Assembly (NCBI GenBank): GCA_023014335.1
Contig: JAECYW010000011.1
Location: forward strand, 2,328,320 to 2,392,319
Direction of reading: 5' to 3'
DNA length: 64,000 nt
Source: Galerina marginata
Taxonomy: Eukaryota; Basidiomycota; Agaricomycetes; Agaricales; Galerinaceae
Under the pieces are notes generated by a model, which was not told the origin of the DNA, searched no databases, and saw only the letters and a program-made list of their open reading frames with translations. Within the stretch, counting starts at the first letter, position 1; each line of letters begins with the position of its first letter. Positions 1-16,515 of this stretch are shown piece by piece. A program made the translations under genes and the position numbers.

Positions 1-1013
1 TTCACCCACTTCCCAAGGGCTTTAGGCCACAAACATAGTATCGATGGATTCGAATTTTCAAGGGGAATACAACCAGATAGTTTATTTAAATATCCACAAA
101 AGCGAGCGCGGAGGGAAGGGAAAATGATGGAACAAGAGCCCCATCAATGCGTCCGGAGATAACTCCGCATTGAGAATTATCGCAATCTAAATATAGACGT
201 CATCCAAATGCTCGAGCGCTAATCCATCCAATCCCGCACGGATTGAGGCGCGCAAAAAGGTGAATAGGGCGTCAATAATATATCTAATCCTATTGCACAA
301 TTTTTCGTGGCTCGAAAGCGCCTATTTCCCGCCCAGGAACAAAAATACCGCCCCGGGGCCATTCTCCTGCTTTGTTTGTTCCGTGTTTGTACATTCCCGC
401 CATCCTACACTAATTCTACCCCTTCCCCGCCCTCTACCCCGGCATCCCCGGCATCCATAGCACCCTACCCGCCCCCCAAATGGGTCCCTAGCTCATCCCC
501 GGCATTTCCGGCACCCTAAAGGATGATTTATAATGGGCTTCCTAAAGCGGAAGCTAGGCAGTTGGCAAGCTGGATATATCAGGCTTTTAGGCAACTGGCA
601 TAGGTTCATTAATAAATCTAGCATACATGGCTGTCCGTCGATGATTCGTTGTGCTAAGTAACGGCACAAAAGGTAAAGGAGATGAAGACGAATGCATATA
701 TATGGGAAGATGGACGATTGACGTCGATCGGACTTTGAAACACTTCTCAACCATTATCCGTCATTCGTCGCTGCTGTCGCACCCCGCGAATCCTTCGCAG
801 TAACCTCCCTCCCGCTGACGGAAAGCTCAACTATTGCTTGTATGACGCCTGAAGATCACGACTGGCAAGCCCTGAGACTTTGGGTGCGGTACTCGTGAGT
901 GTATATGCCATGGTTTTTTGCACTTTTTCATGTTTCTGTACAATAGGAATGTCTAGAGCCTTTCTCATCGCATTTCCGGACGCTGCTTCGGACGCTGCGA
1001 TACGCCATATATA
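1..1013. other. Gene-poor left edge
   Basis: No gene is supported here. Positions about 380-515 are a C-rich low-complexity stretch with repeated cccggcat-like words. A possible gene fragment starts at the ATG at 842 (MTPEDHDWQALRLW), followed by a plausible short intron (gtgagt at about 895 to an AG near 948) and a short continuation that runs into the tandem repeats. It has no recognisable domain and could be a decayed gene end. Confidence 0.35.
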
Positions 1014-1390
1014 CACGCTCGTGCTCCCTCACCGGCGTGCCCTTACAGACTGGCGGGTCGACGTCAGTGTCGTCTAGTCCACCTACGCCAGTGCCACTCT
1101 CACCGTGTATGACGAGGTCAATCAGCGGTGAACCGCCGCGGCGACTACGATTCGTTACGCGCTCGTGTTTCCTTACTCGCGTGTCGTTACAGGCTAGCAG
1201 GTCGACATCAATCCACCTACGCCACACCGTGTATGACGAGGTCAATCAGCGGTGAACCGCCGCGGCGACGATGGTTCATTACGCGCTCGTGCTTCCTTAC
1301 TCGCGTGTCGGCTGGCTGGTTGCGTCGACTAATGCACTTACGCCAGTGCCACTCTCACTGTGTATGACGAAGTCAGTGGTGAACTTGAGG
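1014..1390. repeat. GC-rich tandem repeat, about three copies of 110-140 bp
   Basis: Three imperfect copies lie head to tail, starting near 1014, 1156 and 1280. Each begins with a variant of acgcgctcgtgcttccttac, then carries a ggtcgac or cgtcgac word, then cacctacgcca, then accgtgtatgacgaggtca. The first two also share the run ggtgaaccgccgcggcgac. Copies differ by substitutions and by a short deletion in copy 2. The short reading frames across the block arise from the repeat itself and have no protein signature. It could be a minisatellite or a fragment of a repetitive element. Confidence 0.75.
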
Positions 1391-1499
1391 GCATGGCGGC
1401 GCGGCAGCGGCTACGACAGAGATTGCTTGAGCCTCTGTCTTCTCATCGTCCCAGCTTCTCAGTACCTTCAGGGTAGTCGTGGAGGGGACTGAGGCTCTA

Positions 1500-2200
1500 A
1501 ATTTCCCTTTAAACGCGGTGCTATATCTCATAACAATCAAATAATTTTCGTCATTTTATGTAAGCTTTATGGATTAAACACACTTAAATAATAGCTGCCA
1601 TTTTCTTGAATATTGTTCTTATATTTTGACCATCATGATTTGACATTTACGTTGGTTACATATGTCAAAAATATTTCTCATATCTGCCTTGTTATATGTT
1701 GATCAAATAATTCTCAAGTTTTCAGTGACTTGAACTTTATTTTAAAAGTATTTATGACCAAATAAAGTCAGCCTATTACGTATTGACTACATAATCATTA
1801 AATAATTAGTGGTCACACATTTCAAACTCCGAAAAAATATTTTATGTGTAATCTGTCCCTTATTATGCTAAAATATGTTTCTATAAATGTTACGTAAATT
1901 TTGCATATTTGGCGACAAAATATACTATGCTGTTTAAATGACTATTTTATATTTCTTTCATATCCCTCACATATTTGTCAGCCAATTATGTAAAACAAAG
2001 ACAAATATGCAAGTCAACTTAACTCTTAAATAATGGTTATATAATTTACCCTTAAATAAATTTCACATTGTTGAAATAAAATTATGTGACCTGATGTGGA
2101 AATAAATGTTACATAAATTTTAAATATTTTGTCACCAATTATTTTACTGTGCATGCAGTGAAAAGCTTGGCGACCATACATGCTAATTTTATGTGGCTTT
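1500..2200. other. AT-rich intergenic tract
   Basis: About 700 bp of strongly AT-rich sequence without a usable reading frame separates the GC-rich tandem repeat from the ATP sulfurylase promoter. Two imperfect direct repeats of about 33 bp occur near 1887 and 2107; both start ataaatgttac and contain an aaatttt...atattt core. The abrupt composition change suggests an old repeat-derived or non-coding segment. No terminal inverted repeats or transposase were seen. Confidence 0.5.
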
Positions 2201-2376
2201 GTTGTGATCAGGGGACTTTAGAGCGCATTAGAAAGTGAATTGCGTGATTGTTGTCCAATCCCAAGCACACCATTATGGTCCATAGCAAAAGAGTCTTCTG
2301 GACAAGCTTGAAGACGACCTCTTCTTTAAGTTCTTATCGACCGTGTCCTCTCCTATCCTCACACAGCTAATATACC

Positions 2377-4566
<2,190 letters not shown>

Positions 4567-4793
4567 TTATAATTAAATAATGAATCCATTAGAGGTACTT
4601 CTAAAGTAACTGTACTATTTAAACTGTTTTCCTGCTACGAGAACAGTTCAGTTCACGCCACGGCGCCCGTTTTACGTAAGCGACTTTGTGGAACCCGAAC
4701 CCAACCGAACCACCGCACTTTCTTTGAAAACTTGTTTTTTCTCTGGTTACTGGTCTCGTTATAACCTGCGCTTGACCGTGTGTTGGCGCTCGG

Positions 4794-5344
4794 ATGTTCG
4801 TTTCCCGTTACATTAGTAGCATTCGTCCGCTCTCCAGGAGGCTGTCAACCATGAGTAACTCGCCGTCCTCGTCTCCGGGTCCAGTGGAAAAATCGATTCG
4901 TGAGAAGGTTCAAGGGTCTCTACTAACCTTTGCTCTAGCAAATGCTGACACTATAATACCTCCTAGCTAACGGCCATTCTGCAGCCTACGTCAATCACAA
5001 TCACAAACGATTCGTGGCAACACCGCCATCATGCAGCAATGCGCGATCAAGAAGTTAGCAATGGGGAAACACGTAGGTCCACCGCGCCATAATTTCATTT
5101 TCTGAAAACTATTTCCTGCTAGATTTTTCCGTTCAAATCGTGTCCAACGCGTTTGAGAAAAAAGTTAGTCCAACAAGCGTCGATTGAGGCCTACCGAAAT
5201 TCACGGTCTTCTAAGGCAACCATCCAACGTCACCGAATGATATATTCCGCTCTCTCAGAAGAGTTTGCGCAAGGATTACACTCTCTTTCACTGACAACGA
5301 AGACCGAGCCAGAGGCCCGGGCTGCAGCAGCAAACATTTCTTAA
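4794..5344 (+). CDS. BOL1: BolA1-type protein with two in-frame starts
   Basis: BolA proteins bind [2Fe-2S] clusters with monothiol glutaredoxins; BolA1/Bol1 acts in mitochondria. Exons are 4794-4907, 4967-5072, 5123-5163 and 5216-5344. Joined, they give a single BolA domain: IREK-LTAILQPTSITITNDS, then the conserved GETHFSVQIVS and FEKKATIQRHRMIY, then an ALSEEFAQGLHSLSL end. The His of THF and the RHR motif are both present. The ATG at 4851 starts the BolA domain region directly, but an in-frame ATG 57 bp upstream (4794) adds MFVSRYISSIRPLSRRLST, an Arg/Ser-rich acid-free leader typical of a mitochondrial presequence. Dual localisation by alternative starts is an inference. Confidence 0.9.
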
Positions 5345-5909
5345 TGATTTGCTATCTGAGATGAAGCAAGGTGTCGAGCGTGGTTCGTAGGCTGGCGCTT
5401 CGAAGAACATAGTATTGACACTCCTCGACTTAGATAATATATAATGTTCCTTCTGGCACTCGGTGCCAACGGCAAACAATGAGATTGAGTGACATATTTT
5501 GGACGACTCGAGAGGATAACAATGATCTGCTTCCATGACTACATCAAGTCACCACTGTGAGATTGTCCCGCATCTCAGGTGAAATCATCAACGTTTTGTA
5601 TCAGTGAGTGTCAATGTCGTTTGTTGCATCCTTGCTATTTAAAGTTCCGACTTATCTTTGGAAAGGACTCGCACGGATATATCGACCGATATTTCAGAGT
5701 AAACCATTGACCGTAATGGCTGTGTAAGGTGCTCGATCGCGGCTGCCTGGAGATCGCTGCGTGGAGACAAAGACGATGCGCATAACAGCCAACTCAGATA
5801 CGCAAGACCGTGGTTCGTCGAGCTGCGCCTGGTATCTCGACGCTCTAGTATTTAGATAATGTGCGTCATGGAATAGCTTGATTTCTATCATCCTATCACC
5901 CCTCCGAGT
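5345..5909. other. Intergenic, 565 bp
   Basis: This stretch separates the BolA1 gene from the C2H2 gene. It holds the 3' flank of the first and the promoter of the second. No gene or RNA is supported. Confidence 0.5.
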
Positions 5910-7163
5910 ATGCCTCCTTCCTATCAATATGAAGATCCTCGTCCAACCCTTCCACACATTCGCGATCTATTCCGAGGTGAGGAAGGACGAATCATTTTTT
6001 TATTTTTTGTTTACGAGGATCGGCCTCGTTGTAGAGGAGCTCTCAAAACGCCCCAACCCATACGATTCCCCCTCGATAGCCCTAGCACGCCTGCATGTCA
6101 GTGAAGATGAAGACAAACATTACCCTCATGAAGACAGCCTGTCGAAGTCCTTGTACCAAGTAGGTTCATAGGAGAAATTATTTTCCTCCGTTAAATCGAT
6201 GTCTCTAGTTGCCATTAAGACATTCAGACCCGACCTTAGGGCCAGCCCAACGACTTCGAACTTATAGAGAGCAGCTACCGTATATCCAACATTTTGACAC
6301 AGAATGTTCCATGTCCAGTAACCGAGCCAATTCCTCTTTTCAAGCTGCCCCCTCCGCAGCACCGTCGCCAATCTCACATCCCACTGGGTTTTCTGACTCT
6401 GCTAAACGGAACGAATCGTTCCATCATTTACCCCCTCCTCGTCATAGGCATACGGTACCACAGCCTTATGAATATTGTAACCCCTCTGGCTACAGTAGCA
6501 ACACTCTAACTCGCCATAGATCGGAGACCGCATTGTCCGAACCATCTCCTCGACCACAGAAAATTTCTACGTCTGTAAGCAACATGACGGAGGACGACGA
6601 ACGAACCCCTGTGGCTCGCATCAGTACTCATGGATCATTAAATATTTCCCATCCCGTTCCTCGCCAACCTCTAGACGACAGTGCAAGCAGCTCCTCAAAA
6701 TATGAATGTAGTTATTGTGGCAAGGGTTTCAACCGACCCAGTAGCCTGAAGGTGACATGCATTTCCTTTCTCCTTCCTCCCATGTTTTGCTGATATCAGC
6801 CTCTTGCCTAGATACACTTGAACAGCCACACAGGAGAAAAACGTAAATAATAACACTGATTTTGCTCTACGACGATTCTTACTCTTTTTGCAAGCCTTTG
6901 TTTGCCCGGTAGAAACTTGTGGGCGTAGTTTTAGTGTTCTCAGCAATATGCGCCGCCATACCCGGGTTCATGCAACACCAGGCGATTCCGGCAATGATGA
7001 AATTCTACCGTCCACAATTTCCCGGTCGGAGTCGTTCTCTCGAATGTTTCATCACCGTCGAGGTAGTACCGCCTCCACCTCAAGCAGCAACTCTCGTCGA
7101 AGTCACAGCGTCTCTTCGACGGACGATGAGATAGAAACCCGATTTCGCCCACGTGTCACCTGA
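5910..7163 (+). CDS. Two-finger C2H2 zinc-finger transcription factor
   Basis: Start MPPSYQYEDPRPTLPHIRDL at 5910. Splicing out introns near 5980-6034, 6162-6208, 6752-6811 and 6843-6887 gives one open frame. The N-terminal two thirds are Ser/Pro-rich and disordered (SSRANSS, RHRSETALSEPSPRP). The C-terminal part carries two tandem C2H2 fingers: CSYCGKGFNRPSSLKIHLNSH, then the standard TGEKPF linker, then CPVETCGRSFSVLSNMRRHTRVH. An intron lies inside finger 1 and another in the linker. The tail is a poly-Ser/Arg stretch (STASTSSSNSRRSHS) ending RFRPRVT. It is probably a DNA-binding regulator; targets cannot be inferred. Confidence 0.85.
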
Positions 7164-7655
7164 GTTCTTTGCTATTTATTTTATTTATCGTCCCTATCCA
7201 GTTTCCAGGTTCTTCGACTGTGTATCTTTATTGCATAGCATGTAAATTCAGTCGTCTCATTTGATTGCACATCACTCTGTAGCACGAGCCTCTTCTCACT
7301 TATTTATTTTATTTATTTAACTTATAGTAGATAGCCGTTCTTAAAATCATCTATGCTATGCAGCACGCCCTAATGTGTCTTCGACCGCAATAATGAGCCA
7401 TGGATCGTGAGCACAATGACGACTCTTACTTGGCAGAAAATGGTGAGTTTTAAACTACAGAAGTTCCTCTGCAAAGATATACGAGGCTGTTACAACAAGT
7501 GAGTCTAAGATACAGAACTTCAAATTCATTTATGGGAAAAGCACAAACAAAACGAAACCGAGGCAGAAATTGGTAAATGCAAAGTTCGGGACGTAATATG
7601 AAAGGTCGATCGTTAGTATACGAGAAGGTAAAATTACACCGCAAACGGTCATTAA
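7164..7655. other. Intergenic, 492 bp, convergent
   Basis: The region lies between two convergent gene ends. It includes tttattta-type AT repeats near 7180 and 7300-7320, probably 3' UTR and terminator sequence. No gene is supported. Confidence 0.5.
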
Positions 7656-11146
<3,491 letters not shown>

Positions 11147-12317
11147 GTCCTCCGTTCGGTGTCTGCGTTAACGTTCAACCTACTTTGTCATTGTCAGGCG
11201 TTATCTGTTGCAGCACCAGAGGAGAGTCTCTGCATTATCATTCAATTTGATCGCTGCCAAGGTCACGACAAATGTCATATCACGTGGCCATTTCCCATTA
11301 CGTTATGAGTCGCGTTGAGCTCGCTCCTCGACGCGACATGAGGCGGGTGCTTAGAGAGGCCTTGGTCTTGATCTTTATCCTTATCTGGATCCATATGGCT
11401 CTCTGCCCTATGACCTGCTTTTTACTCATTGTTTTGCGGACGCGTCGTGTTTGTCTGCCTTTCTTCTTTTATAGTAGTTCTCCCGCCACTCTCGAAGATA
11501 ATTGCGGCCAGATTCAAGATCCACCGTGAAACGTTATGGCCCTCTTCGACACCAGGAATAAGCCACCAGCAACTTCGTTTGATGCTCTGACGCAGTCTCC
11601 GACGCTACGTGAGTGAACTTGAGTCTGGTGGGCCACAAGCGCCAGGTACGTAGCGCAGAGCCTGTGCAATTGCGTCGGCAGACGACGACAGCATTCTCAA
11701 ACTCGCACAAGACGAATTATTCGATAGGATCGGGGACTTAGCTTACCTGTACTGCTGCTAACCTAGGACCAAACATGAGGCTTTCATTACGATCACTTAT
11801 GAAAACCCGTGTCCCCATTTGACATCGATATGGCACATCGTCAATCGTATTATCGTATCTGGGAGACCCGACAAAACGGTCTGCTTCTCGATACAGGTCC
11901 GTAAAGCCTGCCCGACTTGTGCCTTCTTAACTCTTGACTTCTGTTAACGGCGGAATCCACAACAACACTCGCATACCAACCGCTTTTGTACTTGGACACA
12001 TCCCTATCAACAACTGCTGTTCACCGTCCCACAACATCTCGTATCTGATCTTCAACCGCCATCCACGAGTTGAACAACCCTTTACCATCGCCTCAACTCA
12101 ACCTCGTGCTCTTTGGCGTCGAGTACATGCCCTTTACCTTGTTGCCTCGCCTCCTTGTTTGACCCATCCTCGCCTCTGCAGCCGAAAAACGGTCGCCTCC
12201 ATGTGCTTGTGGAGGCGTGGTCTTTGAAGGAGTTATTTAAGTTTGGCCGCCCACTCCCATTAATTTTCCACTTCCTCCCATCTCATTTTTTTTCTATTAC
12301 TATCTCTTTTCACTAAT
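11147..12317. other. Divergent promoter region, 1.17 kb
   Basis: This interval separates the CRIB-NDR kinase (minus) from the homeodomain gene (plus). The last 80 bases before 12318 are pyrimidine-rich (cttcctcccatctcattttt), typical of fungal transcription start regions. Short reading frames here have no domain or codon continuity. Confidence 0.55.
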
Positions 12318-13730
12318 ATGACGAGCTCCAACAAGGATCGCTACTATACGACTGTAGGCAAATCGCGTCGAAGCTCTCCAGGAGATTCACAAAACAGTCA
12401 TGGTGTTTTCTTTCAGACGGGACAGGGTGGGCGAACAGTGCTCCCTCCTCTTGCTGACAGTTTTCCAACCTCACGTTTTCCAGGTCTGTTTTTTATATAG
12501 TGTTAGAGATCAACGCACTCAATTCGCTACTTTATCCGTGTATAGTGCCCGCTAGTTATTCTAACCCTTATACCCAACCGCGTTCAGCTCCAAACAAGCT
12601 TGGCTATGACCTGAATCCACAAGCCCTGTACGGTACATATCAAACTACAGGCGCCTGTAAGTAGACGCTCATATTCGGATACCTATTGGACCCTTTGATT
12701 TCATTCATCTCTTTCCAGCACCGCAATTTCCGACTGGATTTCCTAACTATGAAATGCAACATGAACGATACTCTCCCCAACCCTCGTTTCCCGCATACGC
12801 TTCCCGGTCATCGACTCCTAACATGGTTAACCCTGCAGATTCACGCAGGCTACCACCTTTAACAACGTCGTCTACTCCCCCCATCGAGCGATGGCAACAG
12901 CCTTCATTTATTCCACAACCCACAGGCTTTCCTGGTAATTCTATTCGATCCCCAGCGGCGTCGTACCCGCCAGCATACGTCGCATACTCTACCGCAAATC
13001 AGGCTAATGCTTATTCCTATCATATGCAACCTCACGATCACGTAACATCTATGAACCCCCAAGGCCATGGCGGCATGTTTGAAGACGTCCCTCGACTCGA
13101 CCCGCGTTCCTCTTCTCCTTATAGCCGCGGCTCAGGGTCTTCTCATGTGTCCCCTCCGCGATCATACTCTCCGCCGCCGGTCTCGCCCACTTCCCCAGAA
13201 GAGCCAACCATCAAAAAGAAGCGAAAACGCGCTGACGCTGCCCAAGCTCAAGGTACTCAACGAGACCTACAACCGAACCGCTTTCCCCTCCACTGAAGAG
13301 CGCATTGCCCTTGCGAAAATGCTGGATATGTCTGCCCGTAGCGTGCAAATATGGTAATCTTTGGCTCAAGATTTTTTTTTCTTCTACTTACGAGATGTAC
13401 AGGTTCCAGAACAAAAGGCAATCTATGAGGCAAACCAATCGACAGTCATCCACCGTGGCTTCTAGCACTCACCACCCGTTTTCGATGTCCAACCAAATTG
13501 ACCCCATGTCTGAGGATCTCGTACCACACCCCACGTCTGGTTACGATGGAGGTTCTGGACCGATGGGCGAAACGATGTACTTGACAGGAACTTCGCAAGA
13601 CACTTCCCGATCCCATGGTTCCCACTCGCACTCGCAGCATCACTACCACCAACACCAATCTTCGTCTCATCGACACTCTCGGGACCAAGAAGAATCTGTG
13701 GACCCTCGAAAGTGGTCTCGTGCACTATGA
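12318..13730 (+). CDS. Homeodomain transcription factor, frame broken inside the homeodomain
   Basis: Start MTSSNKDRYYTTVGKSRRSS at 12318. Introns near 12483-12543, 12659-12718 and 13354-13402 are supported. The N-terminal half is Ser/Pro/Tyr-rich and disordered. The homeodomain starts at KKKRKRADAAQ (about 13215-13247), continues as LKVLNETYNRTAFPSTEER and ends with the diagnostic helix 3, SVQIWFQNKRQSMRQ, split by an intron. The two parts are in different frames: one extra base near 13245 (caag where cag would keep the frame) separates them with no room for an intron. Read without correction, the protein would end at 13296 without helices 1-3. The C-terminus is His-rich (SHSHSQHHYHQHQ) and ends WSRAL at 13730. 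It is either a real frameshift allele or an assembly error. Confidence 0.82.
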
Positions 13731-14423
13731 AACTGACTGCAATGTTTCCGGACATCATCCACGTAGCTACATCCGCTCTTTTGATTCTTATATCTTGACT
13801 TTATCGTTTGTAGAAGCTTTGGCGGTCACTTAATTTAACGTCCAAATTCATTAATTAGCAACTTAATTTTCTATAGCCACATATTTGATCGGACGAGTCT
13901 GTTTTGCGTTTTCATATTTGATCGAATTCATACCCAGTAGTAGTCTAATGTTTATTTCTTTGTTAGTTTTTGGCATGCATACATCTACTACCTCATCGTA
14001 CATAGTTATATTACTGTGTCTTGCTTTACATAATTGCATACGGAAGTTGTGAAATCTCAAATAATCTCTGGACATTGCTGAGTCGGTTTTTCCGGCGAGA
14101 ACACTCGGAAGAATGGATGGGAATGGATGTCAATCTTTTCTTCCGGGATCGATGACAGAGAGGTCAAAGGATATATCTGGAACACATCTTTGAGTTCCCT
14201 TTCGTGCACTATCTTACGCGATGGCGATAGGTTGTGTAAAATGGAAGCCCGATATAGATTGATACTGAGTCGTACAAGGTTAATAACATAAGTCGGAGAT
14301 CTTCAGACTTGACCCAGGACACCCTTTCATTCCGGAAACCCAAATCAAGGGCCATTGGACAAAGCACTGCCCAAACTATATAGGGCCTTTAATCTCGGGC
14401 ATAGGGCGCGTGTGTGTTATCAC
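13731..14423. other. Intergenic, 690 bp
   Basis: The 3' flank of the homeodomain gene faces the end of the decayed AA9 gene. Nothing coding is supported. Confidence 0.5.
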
Positions 14424-15766
14424 TTACCATGTTGCTAGAATGCCTTCCGCCTGAGTAGCTTTCACGAAGTAAGGTAGCACTGAACTGACGGTCTTGGGGT
14501 AGGCACAGGAGTCGTGGACGTTGGAGCTTGTGAGAAGCCAGTCATGCTTGTCAGCTTTTGAAGTCGAGGTACTTCCACCATTTCCATCGAAGTCTACAGG
14601 TGGGGGCCCAGGGATCGTGAAAACAACCGAGTCGCCCTAAATATTTGGGAATGTCACTCCTTGATATAATGTCTGCATGGAGACTAATTCACTATCAGAA
14701 GGGGCGCTTGTTCCTGTCCCGATGACCTTGACTTGTCCTGAGTCAACGTTAGGGCATTGTTTACACTTCATCCGCGCGGGGATACGACTTACGAACAACT
14801 CGGATAGAACTGGGGATCAGAAGAGTGCAATGCGATACTGAACAGAACGTCCAAGCCGGTTAGAAATGATTCGGGTCCCAGATCAAGAAAGGCGGAGTAC
14901 ATTTCGTTCCTCATGAGCTAATGGGGTGGAAGTATTTGAGTTAACTGTTAGGTTTTAGCCAAAAAATAATTCATACATATTGACCGGGAGCTAGTCCGTC
15001 GGGAATATTGGAAGTCCAAGAAAAGTTGTCTGGATTAGATTTTCGCAGGTCAGATCAAATAAAGTGCAAAGTAGAACCAACTACATATTTGACGGACTTG
15101 CAATCAGTTTGGCGGCTGCCCATTGATGACTCGAAGAAATTTATCCTTCAGCATCGACCTTAAACCAGCGTGCATTTGTTGCTTCGAAGTTTGAACAATC
15201 GCCGTTGCAAGAAGCCAAATAGGTGGATACGAGTCCTTGGTGGTCTAAGGAATTTTCACATGCCAGTGTACAGGAAAAGAATTTGTACCGCCAGGCCACT
15301 TGGGGTTTAGTTAATGTCCAGAAAATATGGAGGATATGCAAATGCCTACATAGGCCCATTGAGAAACGACTTGAGATCAGGAGGGTGCATCTGCGGCAGC
15401 ATCTGTCCCATTGTGGCCACCATGGTGACATGAAATATCAGGATCGCTGCTTGAAACTACCGACAAGTAGTAGGGGGTGAGCAAGAGTAGGGCTAATTGA
15501 AATTCTAGCTTTACCAAAGCCGTCGCTCAAAACCTTGCGAATAATTCGAGCAGGGGTACTCGTGTATCTACAAAGCAGATGGATCAATAAACAACAATTA
15601 TTGGGAAAAAGTCAACAGCGCACAAGTCGACAAAAGGATTCCATCCTGGATAAACTTGACCACCGATCACGACGTTATGTACGAAGCCATGGCCAAAAGC
15701 CACGTGGGGCAAAGAAAAAAGGCAAATGGCGTCGAGCAGAAGATAAACATGAACTTGAAGTGACAT
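14424..15766 (-). pseudogene. Decayed AA9 lytic polysaccharide monooxygenase
   Basis: AA9 enzymes are secreted copper enzymes that cleave cellulose oxidatively. A signal peptide (LLDAICLFSLPHVAFG) is followed by the copper-binding N-terminal His, in HGFVHNVVIGGQVYPGWN. Further AA9 segments follow in order: DPDISCHHGGHNGTDAAADA, the axial-His region DHQGLVSTYLASCNGDC, HQWAAAKLIASPSN, IPDGLAPGQY, IALHSSDPQFYPSC and a C-terminal FTIPGPPPVDF. Lesions: an in-frame TGA after DAAADAPS, a one-base frame loss just before DHQG, a TAA after KVDAEG, phase problems at two later junctions and a TAG before GDSVVFT. The N-terminal exons are intact and several junctions remain recognisable. No cellulose-binding module is seen. 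The end point is approximate. Confidence 0.8.
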
Positions 15767-16515
15767 TTGACGGCGAGAATAGTCTGGTTGCAGCAGAAGT
15801 TGCCAGGATCATATATGCAGTGAATGCGACCTGGCGTTCAACGTTGTGGCAAGACACGAGGTCGTCCAAGCACATTCAAGCAGGTACTCGCAAGGTTTTA
15901 ACTTTTCATGAGCTCTTCGGCTTATTGATCAAGTAGCAGCCGTGACGGACCACGGTGTCGTTCGAGCGTATATCAGCGTAGTCTGATAGAACCGTAGGGG
16001 CATATCTGAGCTCTAAGTGAGTTTTCAGCCGGGTGAAGGAAAATGTTAGAGTAGACATAAGTCCAGCCTGAGGATGATGACTGGCTAACATTTCTGGCGG
16101 ATGCTTTTCGCGTTGCAAGTCAAATTTCAAACAGGCTGGAAAACAAACAATCTCCGTGTTGTGGCCTTGGTCAGGATTAAAGCCCGTTGGGAAGGTCATG
16201 GGCTCAGATTAAACATGTCGTAGAAACCAGTGCACCAAAATCAGAAGGGAGAGGATCAGGAGGGGTTCGCCTCTCTTCAGATTACCTAAAGTGAAGTGTT
16301 TGCACTGCGATTTGCGTGTGCCTTTACCCGTTCAGTCTTATGTATTGCCTTACGTATTTAATCTTGATTTAATCATTATCATGGCAGTCGAAGGGCTACG
16401 ACACAGTTCAACTCACTGAACTACTAAGTATCGAATCATGAAGACGCAGATCAAAGTGCAGGTGTACTCAAGTACACCGACAAATAAAGAACGAGAACGA
16501 AATATACTCTATTGG
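15767..16515. other. Intergenic, 750 bp
   Basis: Upstream flank of the AA9 remnant and 3' flank of the ABCF gene. A 97-codon frame at 15906-16199 shows no domain, and I do not consider it a gene. Confidence 0.5.

Noticed and set aside
15906..16199. 97-codon minus-strand frame upstream of the AA9 remnant
   Set aside because: It cannot be joined in frame to the AA9 signal peptide exon and shows no family motif.
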